A DNA stretch of 19,581 nucleotides from CAYFSC01 sp964345695 (GTDB taxonomy: Bacteria; Bacteroidota; Rhodothermia; Rhodothermales; Salinibacteraceae). Position numbers and translations under genes: made by a program. Each line of letters begins with the position of its first letter. Within the stretch, counting starts at the first letter, position 1. Below the pieces are notes generated by a model. The model did not search any database and was not told where the DNA came from. It was given only the letters and a program-made list of their open reading frames with translations. Below are positions 1 through 8,600 of this stretch, in pieces. Location of the stretch: positions 1 through 19,581 of the forward strand of contig CAYFSC010000041.1 in assembly GCA_964345695.1 (NCBI GenBank), written 5' to 3'.

Positions 1-83
1 GGGGGGCAAGCCTGTCTGCAACTTCTCTGCCCAGTGCCTATGTTGCATCCGCCGATTCCTCTTTGACATCCCCTTCCACGCTT

Positions 84-1160
84 ATGGACTACGCCGTTAT
101 CATGGCCGGCGGCATCGGAAGCCGTTTCTGGCCGGCCAGCCGCAAGGAGAATCCGAAGCAGTTCCTCGACGTGTTCGGCGACGCGTCGCTCATCCAGAAC
201 ACCGTGGCCCGACTGCAGGGTCTGATTCCACCGGAACGCTGCCTCGTCGTTACCCACGAGCGGTACGTCGACAAAACCCAGCAGCAGCTGCCGGCCGTCC
301 CGGAAGAGAACATCCTGGCCGAGCCCATCAGCCGCAATACGGCGCCGTGCATCACGTATGCCGCCGTGAAGCTCGCAGAGCGCGATCCGGACGCGACGAT
401 GGTGGTGCTGCCCGCCGACCACGTGATCGGCAACGTTCAGCTGTTTCACGAGACGCTGAACGTGGCGATCGACGCCGCGCAGGAACCCGGAGCCCTCGTC
501 ACCATGGGCATCGAGCCGACCTATCCGGCCACGGGCTACGGCTACATCCAGTACGACGGCCCCTCTGACCTCGACGACGAACCGCTGCAGGCCTATCCCG
601 TCAAGACGTTTGCCGAAAAGCCCGACCGTCCCACCGCCGAACGGTTTATCGACTCCGGCGACTTCTTGTGGAACAGCGGCATGTTCATCTGGCGGGCCGA
701 CACGATTCTCGATCAGGTGGAGTCGCACCTTCCAGACACGCACGAAGCGTTCCGCCCGCTGCACGACGCCGTAGATACCAACGCCGAGACAGACGCCGTA
801 CAGTCGGCCTTCCAAAACAGCCCGAGCATCTCGATCGACTACGGCGTGATGGAGCAGTCCGACAGCACATACGTCGTCCCAGGGGCGTTCGAGTGGAACG
901 ACGTGGGCGACTGGCGCGCCGTGTACGACATGAGTGAGAAAAACGAACTGGGCAACGTCATCGAGGGGAACGTCATCATGCAAGATGCCAGCCGGTGCTA
1001 CGTCAAAGCGGGCGACCGGCTGGTCGTGCTCGTAGGCATCCACGATACCGTCGTCGTAGACACCGACGATGCCGTGCTCGTGTGCAACCGCGAAAACGCG
1101 CAGCAGGTGAAACAGGTCGTCGAGTACCTCCACGCAAATCAGTTGGAGGAATACGTGTAG
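84..1160 (+). CDS. manC: Mannose-1-phosphate guanylyltransferase
   Basis: This enzyme makes GDP-mannose from mannose-1-phosphate and GTP in the cytoplasm, supplying mannose, fucose or rhamnose residues for surface polysaccharides and glycans. The N-terminus carries the nucleotidyltransferase signature AGGIGSRFWPASR (residues 8-20) followed by the NPKQF motif. The middle holds the sugar-nucleotide motif EKPDRP and the NSGMF segment typical of this family. At 358 residues it matches the single-domain form and lacks the C-terminal cupin isomerase domain of the bifunctional ManC/AlgA enzymes. I chose the ATG at 84 because family members begin just before the AGG loop; an in-frame TTG at 63 would add seven residues. 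No clear Shine-Dalgarno sequence is visible. It stands apart from other sugar-nucleotide genes in this window. The family call is firm; the physiological product is not known. Confidence 0.93.
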   Translation: MDYAVIMAGGIGSRFWPASRKENPKQFLDVFGDASLIQNTVARLQGLIPPERCLVVTHERYVDKTQQQLPAVPEENILAEPISRNTAPCITYAAVKLAERDPDATMVVLPADHVIGNVQLFHETLNVAIDAAQEPGALVTMGIEPTYPATGYGYIQYDGPSDLDDEPLQAYPVKTFAEKPDRPTAERFIDSGDFLWNSGMFIWRADTILDQVESHLPDTHEAFRPLHDAVDTNAETDAVQSAFQNSPSISIDYGVMEQSDSTYVVPGAFEWNDVGDWRAVYDMSEKNELGNVIEGNVIMQDASRCYVKAGDRLVVLVGIHDTVVVDTDDAVLVCNRENAQQVKQVVEYLHANQLEEYV

Positions 1161-1176
1161 CTCGGTGCTGGGATGA

Positions 1177-1197
1177 GTCCGGGAGACACGCCCGGAC
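1177..1197 (+). terminator. Perfect 7-bp stem-loop just after manC, possible terminator
   Basis: The arms GTCCGGG (1177-1183) and CCCGGAC (1191-1197) are perfectly complementary around a 7-nt loop, 16 bp after the manC stop codon. No T tract follows directly; the nearest pyrimidine-rich tract is around 1246-1258. It could help end manC transcription or protect the mRNA 3' end. The hairpin is seen in the sequence; the terminator role is inferred. Confidence 0.4.
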
Positions 1198-1890
1198 CGG
1201 GGACGTGCGTCCTGTACGTGCGTCTTCATCGTCCCGCCCCCGCAGTTCCTTTCTTTTTCCGGCCGGTCCGGAGCGGCGACGCTCTGGATCGGCCGTTCTC
1301 TTTGGGATTTGGGCTGCCGCCGATCCGGTCCCATCACGTAGCCACGTCGTTCGATCACCTCCGATTTGGCGGCGTTGGGACTGTGCCTCGCGCGGCTGCG
1401 CATCGAAAGTCGGTCAAACGCCCGTTGTCGTCGGCGACCGGCTGGTGCCTGCACCGCAGCTCAGCCACGCGGTCGAGGCGCGCATGCGGGGGACCTGTTG
1501 GCGTCGACCGGGGCCACGTCCTCGGTCCTCATCTCCTGGGGGACCGTTTGGCAAGCGGGTTCGCTCGCGAGACACAGCGGGCGAAGCATCAGCGGGTCGC
1601 GTGCAAGAGCCCAGTGGCGCCGCCATCCGGCGATTCGCAAGCGGCACGCTGTGCGAGATCCGCGAAGTCGCAGCCCGAAAACGCCGTGCCAATCGGCCTC
1701 TGAACCTCTGTTTCCTGCGCGGCGCGCTCCCTCCGTCCCGGTCGTACCTGTGACCGGTCGGCGTGCGTTGCGGACACAGGGCAGCGCCGACCTGGAACCG
1801 AGGTCTTCACATCTTCAGAATGCCGATTGGGTGGTCTCTTCATACACAGGACGGATCTCCTGCCTAAAAGTGACGTACCGTCCATCTGAT
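1198..1890. other. Gene-free stretch between manC and the TetR operon
   Basis: About 690 bp in which several overlapping Arg/Ala/Pro-rich reading frames are open on both strands, as expected by chance in high-GC DNA. None shows a recognisable domain. A 9-bp direct repeat (ACGTGCGTC) lies near 1203-1225. I looked for RNase P, tmRNA and SRP RNA landmarks and did not find them. A promoter for the downstream operon presumably lies at the right end. Confidence 0.5.
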
Positions 1891-1943
1891 GACCAGCCGG
1901 TCACCTAGTGACCATCCGTTCATACGAACGTTCTTTACGTATG
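1891..1943 (+). promoter_or_regulatory. Cluster of inverted repeats, likely TetR-family operator
   Basis: Several inverted repeats are packed here. GACC-AGCC-GGTC spans 1891-1902. GGTCAC-CTA-GTGACC spans 1899-1913. CGTTC-ATAC-GAACG spans 1917-1930. The perfect palindrome GAACGTTC is at 1926-1933, flanked by CATACG (1921-1926) and CGTATG (1938-1943). The last pair overlaps the ATG of the repressor gene. TetR-family proteins bind such dyads as dimers and commonly repress their own operon, so this is the best candidate autoregulatory operator of the efflux operon. The repeats are seen; the binding is inferred. Confidence 0.6.
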
Positions 1944-2657
1944 TCTTCTGCCTCACCGTCTTTGTCGCGCCGGGAGCGCGAGCGCCAACGCCGCCGCCGC
2001 GCCATGCTTCGCGCTGCCCAGTCTGTGTTCGCCGAAAAGGGATACGCACGAGCGACGCTCGACGAGATCGCGGACCGTGCGGAGTTTGGCAAGGGCACCC
2101 TCTACAACTACTTCGATGGCGGCAAGGAGGGCATTCTCTTCGCCGTGTTCGATGAGATCTACGACGACATTGACGAGCTCATCCAGGATGCCTTTACCGG
2201 GGAGGCCGCCCAGGAGCGTCCGACGCGCAAAAGTTTTCGGACGTTCGTGCTCGACTCGTTCACGTTTTTTCTGGAGCGCGAGGACCTGTTCATGGTCCTC
2301 ATCAAGGAATCGAACCGGCTCTGCTTCAGCGAGAATGCGGAGCACGCGGCCTACTTCCAGCGGCAGCAGGAGCGGATGGTCAACGCACTGACCGGGCCCC
2401 TGGAAGCCGCCATGGAGCGCGGCGAGATCCAGTCGCTGCCGCCGAGCGCAGTAGCCCACATGATTCTGGAGAACGTCAACGGCATGCTCGTGCACCGAGC
2501 CATGACCGACCGCCACGACGAAGGGTGCGGCGACCCGATTCTGCAGAATCCGGAGCGCGCCGCCGACTTTCTGACGACCATGCTCTTCGACGGACTGACC
2601 CGCCCGGCGTCCGACGCAGACCCTGCGCCGCTCGCTTCTTCTCACGACGCACAATGA
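1941..2657 (+). CDS. TetR/AcrR-family transcriptional repressor
   Basis: A 238-residue DNA-binding regulator. After a strongly basic N-terminus (residues 10-20, mostly Arg and Glu) comes the TetR helix-turn-helix: the segment from AAQSVFAEKGYARATLDEIA (about 25-44) through FGKGTLYNYF (49-58). The C-terminal ligand-binding and dimerisation domain is divergent, as usual. I prefer the ATG at 1941, which lies just before the conserved domain. A GTG at 1908 would add 11 residues but would place the start inside the inverted-repeat operator. Its stop codon overlaps the start of the TolC-like gene (ATGA at 2654-2657), so it is the first gene of the efflux operon and probably represses it in the absence of a pump substrate. 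The inducing ligand cannot be told from sequence. Confidence 0.92.
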   Translation: MSSASPSLSRRERERQRRRRAMLRAAQSVFAEKGYARATLDEIADRAEFGKGTLYNYFDGGKEGILFAVFDEIYDDIDELIQDAFTGEAAQERPTRKSFRTFVLDSFTFFLEREDLFMVLIKESNRLCFSENAEHAAYFQRQQERMVNALTGPLEAAMERGEIQSLPPSAVAHMILENVNGMLVHRAMTDRHDEGCGDPILQNPERAADFLTTMLFDGLTRPASDADPAPLASSHDAQ

Positions 2658-4312
2658 CTGGTTCCATGAATGCGACGTCTCTTCCCCGTATCGCGGGGTC
2701 CGTTTTGCTTGTCGTGCTGATCTCGGTGGGGCCGCCTCTCTCGGCGCACGCCCAGCGCATGGACGACGCCGGGAGGCGCGCTTCAACCGACGGGACCCCG
2801 ATGGTGCTCACGGTCGACCGGGCCATCACGGTTGCCTTGAAAAACAACTTCAATGTGCGCCAGGCCGAGCTCGACGTGCGCCAGGCCGATGCCCAGGTCC
2901 GCGAAGCCTGGGGCAGTGTGCTCCCGCAAATCGACCTGACCGGCAACTACACGCGCAACGTGGTCACGGCCAACCCCTTTGCCGGAAGCGACATCACGAC
3001 GTTTCTGGGCGGCGGAGGCGAAACCGAGTGGCTGGCCTTCAACGAGCGCCGGCGCCTCGACACCGACCCGGCCTCCGACCCCATCACGTTCCCGACCTTC
3101 CGGCAGCGCCAGCGCGACAGCCTCCAGGCCGCTGGCATCTCGCTGACGGGCGGCGCAGGCAACCCATTCAGCGTCGACAACGAGTTCCGCACCGGCCTTC
3201 AGCTCACGCAGACGCTGTACAACGGCAGCGCGTTCTCGGCCATCCGCGGGGCCAGCCAGTTCAAGGAGGTGAGCACCCTGGCCCGCTCGCGCGAGATGCA
3301 GGTGGTGGCCAACGACGTTTACGAGGCGTTCTACCAGGCTCTGCTCGCGCAGCAGCAGGCCCGGGTACTGCAGCAGCGCGTCGAGCGGTCCGAAGAGACG
3401 CTGCAGGAAATTACCACGCAGGTGGCGCAAGGCGTAACGCCCAAGTTCCAGCGGCTGAGCGCCGAGGTGGAGCTCTCGAACGTCAAGACGGAGATGATTC
3501 AGGCGCAGAACCAGGCCGATGTGGCCGTGGACAATCTGAAGCTCACGATGGGCCTGCCTGGCGACGCCAACATCCGGATTGACGGGGCCCTGGAGGCCGA
3601 CCCGCAGGGCCTGTACCGCCAGATCTCGACCTCCCGGGCCATCGATGCCGCCATCGAAAACCGGTCCGATCTCCGGCGGGCCGACCTCAATATCGAGCTC
3701 CAGAACATCCGAAAGGAAACGACGGAGTCGCAGTACTTCCCCACGGTCCAGGCGGTCGCCAATTTCTCGTACACCGGACGCGTGCCCGACAACCGCACCC
3801 AGATCCAGACGACCGACCCCGACGATCCAACCAACCCGTTTTTCTTCGACCAGCAGGAGCGCGGGTTTTTTGAGGACGAGTTCTGGAATCCCTCGTTCAG
3901 CGTCGGCCTTCAGCTCAACTGGAACATTTTCAGCGGCTTCCAGACGTCCGCTCGGGTGCAGCAGGAGCAGATCGAGGTGGAGCGCGCCCAGGTGCAGCGG
4001 GATCAACTTCGACGCAGCATCGAGGTGGAGGTGAAGCGCGCCCTGCGAAATCTGGAGACGGCCCGCGAACGCATCCGGAGTCAAGAGCAAAACGTGAGCC
4101 GGGCCGAGCTCAACTACGAGCACACGTCGAAGCGCGTCTCGGAAGGGGTGTCGAGCCCCCTCGAGCTGCGCGAGGCCTCCGACCAACTCGACCAGAGCCG
4201 CCTCAACTTTCTGCAGGCCGTTTTCGACTACCTCGTGGCACGCAGCGATCTCGAAACGGCCCTGGGTGTGCCGCTCACCGACGACCCGGAGTTCCAGATG
4301 ACCCGTCGATGA
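2654..4312 (+). CDS. TolC-like outer membrane efflux protein
   Basis: Outer membrane channel component of a tripartite efflux system (OEP/TolC family). The 552-residue product starts at an ATG that overlaps the tetR stop as ATGA, pointing to translational coupling; a second ATG lies four codons on. A signal peptide with a hydrophobic core (AGSVLLVVLISV) and a cleavage site after AHA is visible at residues 1-33. Two OEP repeats follow: the first begins LTVDRAITVALKNNFNVRQA, the second lies in the C-terminal half with QLNWNIFSG. Both have long Gln/Glu/Arg-rich helices expected of the periplasmic coiled-coil barrel. It sits immediately before the adaptor and pump genes, so it should dock with them. 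An insertion rich in Phe/Asp/Asn around DPTNPFFFDQQERGFF may be an outer loop. The open frame extends upstream to 2525, but that part lies inside tetR. Confidence 0.93.
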   Translation: MTGSMNATSLPRIAGSVLLVVLISVGPPLSAHAQRMDDAGRRASTDGTPMVLTVDRAITVALKNNFNVRQAELDVRQADAQVREAWGSVLPQIDLTGNYTRNVVTANPFAGSDITTFLGGGGETEWLAFNERRRLDTDPASDPITFPTFRQRQRDSLQAAGISLTGGAGNPFSVDNEFRTGLQLTQTLYNGSAFSAIRGASQFKEVSTLARSREMQVVANDVYEAFYQALLAQQQARVLQQRVERSEETLQEITTQVAQGVTPKFQRLSAEVELSNVKTEMIQAQNQADVAVDNLKLTMGLPGDANIRIDGALEADPQGLYRQISTSRAIDAAIENRSDLRRADLNIELQNIRKETTESQYFPTVQAVANFSYTGRVPDNRTQIQTTDPDDPTNPFFFDQQERGFFEDEFWNPSFSVGLQLNWNIFSGFQTSARVQQEQIEVERAQVQRDQLRRSIEVEVKRALRNLETARERIRSQEQNVSRAELNYEHTSKRVSEGVSSPLELREASDQLDQSRLNFLQAVFDYLVARSDLETALGVPLTDDPEFQMTRR

Positions 4313-4412
4313 GGACCGTCTCATGAAGTCGAAAGCGGACACATACGCCGCGTAGCGCCCAAGCCGCCGAGACTCGAACCTCTTCCTCCCTCCCATTCGA
4401 CCACGCAACTCC

Positions 4413-5561
4413 ATGTCCCTCCTTCCTCGCCGCTCCACGTGGCTGGTCCTGGTACTGGGCGCAGGCCTCTCGATGCTCGTCGCCAGCGGATGCAATGACG
4501 GCACCGCGTCGGAGCAGGACACGCAGGCCCCGCGCGAGCAACCGGCGACGCGCGTCGAGACGCTCGTGTTGGAGCCCACTACGTTCACCGACAAGATTCA
4601 GCTGACCGGCACGGTCGAAGCCATCCACGATGCCACCCTCTCGTCACAGGCCTCGGGGACGGTGATTTCGGTGGCGGAGCTCGGCACCGTCGTTCCGGAG
4701 GGCGGCACGGTGGCACAGCTCGACTCAACCGAGGCCCTCGCGGCCGTCGAGCAGGCCCGGGCCCGCTACGAGCTGGCCCAGGATCGATACGAGCGCCAGG
4801 AGCCGCTCTACCAGGACTCGATCATCACGGCGCTGGAGTTCGAGCAGGTGCGCTCCGAGCGGACCCAGGCCCGCGCCGCGCTGGATCAGGCCCAGAAGCG
4901 GCTTCGCAATACTCGCGTCACGGTGCCCTTCTCGGGGACCGTGGAGCAGCGCTTTGTGGAGCCGGGCGAGCAAACCGCCCCCGGCGAGGAAGTGGCTCGC
5001 GTCATTGACATCCGTCCCGTGAAGGTGGTAGCGGGGGTACCGGAGCGGTACGCCGGCGACATCGAGACGGGCACGCCCGTGCGGGTCCGCTTCAAGGCGT
5101 CCCAGATCGGCGAGCGCACCGGACAGATCACGTTCGTCGGCTCGGTGATTGATTCTGAGAGCCGCACCTTCACGGTGGAGGCCACCCTTCCGAACCCCAA
5201 CCGCACGGTAAAGCCCGAAATGTCGGTTCAGCTTCGGATGACGCGCGCTACCATCGACGATGCGCTCGTGCTGCCCCGCACCGCCATCGTGCGCGACGAG
5301 GCGGGCGAGCACGTTTACGTGGTGGAACGCACCGACACGACTGCCATCGCACGGAAGCGCGATATCACCCTGGGTCCGGAGTCCGGCGCCCGCGTCGCCG
5401 CTACCGCGGGCCTTGAGCCCGGCGACGAAGTCATCATCGTCGGCCAGAGCGACCTCTCGCCCGGTGCGGCGCTGGAGGTGATGGAGCAGTACGATCGCGT
5501 TTCGGAGGCCGGCACGCCCTACAACACCGACGACGCACAGCCCGCCCCGACCACCGACTGA
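4413..5561 (+). CDS. RND efflux membrane-fusion (periplasmic adaptor) lipoprotein
   Basis: Periplasmic adaptor of the HlyD/AcrA type that bridges the inner membrane pump and the outer membrane channel. The 382-residue product starts with a lipoprotein signal ending in VASGC, giving Cys27 as the likely lipidated residue. A barrel-sandwich/lipoyl half-motif (ATLSSQASGTVISVAELG) is followed by a coiled-coil hairpin rich in Ala, Gln, Glu and Arg (about residues 108-165). The second lipoyl half (VTVPFSGTVEQRFVEPGE) and beta-barrel and membrane-proximal domains follow. The gene lies 100 bp after the TolC gene and 89 bp before the pump gene, in the same orientation. The family is clear; substrate specificity is not encoded in this subunit. 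Confidence 0.93.
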   Translation: MSLLPRRSTWLVLVLGAGLSMLVASGCNDGTASEQDTQAPREQPATRVETLVLEPTTFTDKIQLTGTVEAIHDATLSSQASGTVISVAELGTVVPEGGTVAQLDSTEALAAVEQARARYELAQDRYERQEPLYQDSIITALEFEQVRSERTQARAALDQAQKRLRNTRVTVPFSGTVEQRFVEPGEQTAPGEEVARVIDIRPVKVVAGVPERYAGDIETGTPVRVRFKASQIGERTGQITFVGSVIDSESRTFTVEATLPNPNRTVKPEMSVQLRMTRATIDDALVLPRTAIVRDEAGEHVYVVERTDTTAIARKRDITLGPESGARVAATAGLEPGDEVIIVGQSDLSPGAALEVMEQYDRVSEAGTPYNTDDAQPAPTTD

Positions 5562-5650
5562 CCGCCGTCGCCCACGGAGGGCCCGGCACGCTCCCTTCTG
5601 GAGCCCTCGGCTGGAGGCTTCACGTCCCGCACGCTGACGCAGAAAGACTC

Positions 5651-8600
5651 ATGCGCATTACAAACACGGCCATCAAATACCGCACGGCCATCGCCGTGCT
5701 GACGCTGATCCTGGCGATTGGCGGGCTCGTGAGCTACCTCACGGTGCCGAAGGAATCGCAACCGTCGATCGAGTTTCCGCAGATCGTCGTGACGTCAATC
5801 TATCCCGGCGCCAGCCCGAGCGACGTGGAGTCGACTGTCACCCAGGTCGTCGAGCAGGAGGTCAGCTCCATCAACGGGATCGACGAGATGCGCTCGACCT
5901 CGTCGGAAGGAGTCTCGACCCTCGTCGTCGAGTTCACGCCCGACGTAGATACTGATAAGGCCTACCAGGAGGTGAATCGGGCCGTCGACCGCGCGCAGCC
6001 GGATCTGCCCGAAGCCGTGGAAGAGCCCATCATCAGCGAGATCAACACGGATGACTTCCCGATCATGACGGTGAACCTGGCCGCCGACTACTCGCTGTCC
6101 CGGCTCAAGGAAGTGGCCGAGGATCTGCAGGACGACGTGGAAGGCATTTCGAGCGTGCTGGAGGCCAACCTCATCGGCGGACTCACCCGCGAGGTGCGCA
6201 TCGATGTGGACCTCTCGGCGCTCAAAAGCTACAACCTGTCGTTCAACGACCTGATCACGACGATCCAGCAGGAGAACACCAACATTCCCGGCGGCTCGAT
6301 CGACGTCGACCGGCTCAACTACCTGGTGCGCGTCGACGGGCAGTTCGACGACCCGTCCGAGGAAATCGAGAACCTGGTGGTCCGCTCCACTCCGAACGGG
6401 CGAAACGTGTACGTGCGCGATGTGGCCGACGTCTCCTTCGGCTTCAAGGACCGCGACAGCTACGCCCGCCTTCGTCTGCTGAAGCGGGACAATGCCGAGG
6501 GCGACCCGGTCGCCATTCCTGCGGCGGAGCGTGCCACGCTGCAGGTGATCTCGCTGAACGTGACGAAGCGCCCAGGCGCCAACATTCTGGAGACCGCCGC
6601 GGCCGTGAAAGAGGCCATCAACACGTTCAATGTTCCCACCGGCACGCAGATCACGATCACCGGCGACCAGAGCGAGAACGTGCAGTCGCTGGTCACCGAC
6701 CTGGAGAACAACATCATCAGCGGCCTTCTCTTCGTGGTGGCCGTCCTGCTCTTCTTCCTCGGTGTGCGCAACGCTCTGCTCGTGGGCATCGCCATTCCGC
6801 TGTCGATGTTCACGAGCTTCATCGTCTTCCAGTCGCTCGGCTACACGCTCAACTTTATCATTCTCTTCTCGCTCATCATCGCGCTCGGCATGCTGGTCGA
6901 CAACGCGGTGGTGATCATCGAGAACATCTACCGGTTCCGCGAGGAGGGCTACTCGCGCTGGGAGTCCGCCAAGCTGGGGACTTCAGAGGTGGGGGGTGCC
7001 GTGGTGGCGTCGACGGCGACGACCGTATCGGCCTTTGCGCCCATGCTGTTCTGGCCCGGCATCATCGGCGAGTTCATGGGCTACATGCCGCTTACGCTGA
7101 TCATCACGCTCACCAGTTCCCTCTTCGTGGCGCTCATCATCAACCCGGTCGTCACCGGATTCTTCGTCGAGGTCAAGGGCGAGCGGAACGGCCAGCCTGG
7201 ATGGACGCGCTGGCCCACAGGGGTCCGCTACGGCGGAGCGCTTTTCATCCTGCTGCTGGGCGTGGTTTTGGGACTTGCAAACTGGAGAACGCTGGTCGTC
7301 ATCGTCGTGGCCCTGCCGACGCTCTACCTGCTTCATACCTGGGTAATGGCGCCCCTCGGCGACCGCTTCGCCGATGTCACGCTGCCGCGATTCGTACAGA
7401 GCTACCGGGGGTTCCTGTCCCGGATGTTGGAGCGCGACTACTCGGTTTCCTACGCCATGCTGCGGAACACCGGCGCGCTGTCGGCACTGACGCTCGGCGT
7501 CCTCCTCGGTTTGCTGGGCGGCGGCATCACAGCCCTCGTCGGGCTGACTGCTGGCATGGTCCTGCTCGTCCCGGCCGGGATTCTTGGCGGGCTCGGCGCA
7601 CTCGGCATCCTCCTGCACACGCTGGAAAGCATCTACCTGGGCGGCTGGACGAGCGTCAAGTTCGGGGCGGCCTTTCTCGGCGTCATGCTCACCGTGCTTG
7701 GCATCAACTACCTGACCGGCGGGCTCAACCCGCGTCTCGTCGTCGGATTCGCCGCCGCGCCCGGCTTTATCATTCTCCTGGGACTGCTCGGCGCGCTGTT
7801 TAACACGCGCGATCGCCTGCTCCTGACCGACAATCGCGCGGCGCTCCTCACCGGGTCGTTGGGCGGCCTCTTCCTCATCGTGGGGCTTTTCCTCTACGCC
7901 CCCACCGGTCAGGCGTTTTTCCCCGACACCGACCCGAACCAGGTGCAGATCAACATCGAGGCGCCGCTGGGAACCAACATTGAGACTTCGAGCCGCATCG
8001 CCGAGACCGCCGAAGATCGGATTCTGCAGCTGCTGGACGAAAACTCGGCCTCAGAGGCCAACATCGAGAACCTGCTCGTGAACGTCGGCGTGGGCGGCGA
8101 CGCCATGTTCGGCGGCGGCGCGCAGCAGCCCGAGCGGTCGCGCATCTCGCTCAACATGGTGGATTACGCCGATCGCGCCGAGCCCTCGACACGCACCCTC
8201 GAGAAGCTACGGGCGCAGTTGCAGGGCATTCCCGGCACCGAAATCGAGTTTACCAAGCAGGAGCAGGGCCCCCCCACGGGGCCGCCGGTCAACATTGAGG
8301 TCTCCGGGCCGGAGTTCGACCGCATCGTCGAGATTACGCAAGAGGTGAAGCAGCGCCTCAACGATGCTGCCGATCGTGGCGCGCTGCCCGGCCTCGTCGA
8401 CGTAGCGGACAACCTGAACACGGGTCGGCCCGAGGTGCAGGTCGACATCGATCGCGAGAAGGCGGCCCAGTTCGGTCTCTCCACCGCCCAGATTGGACAG
8501 ACGGTCCGCGCCGCCATCCAGGGCGTGGAGGCCGATACGTACCGAAGTGGCGAGGACGAGTACGACATCACCGTGCGCCTGCAGGAGGTCGACCGGCAGA

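Noticed and set aside
1340..1760. Possible RNase P RNA, tmRNA or SRP RNA in the gene-free stretch
   Set aside because: A GAAAGTC string near 1406 suggested RNase P, but the surrounding conserved blocks are absent; no tmRNA or SRP landmarks were found.
1848..1862. A shared 12-mer (AGGACGGATCTC) near 1850 and 16991 as a possible common regulatory site
   Set aside because: Only two copies, no dyad symmetry, and the contexts differ; too weak to call.
995..1908. Overlapping Arg-rich frames downstream of manC
   Set aside because: Several frames are open at once, none with a recognisable domain; typical of high-GC non-coding DNA.
2783..4594. A 603-codon open frame on the minus strand opposite the TolC-like gene
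   Set aside because: It is the antisense shadow of a well-supported gene in GC-rich DNA, with Leu/Arg/Gly-rich low-information sequence and no domain.
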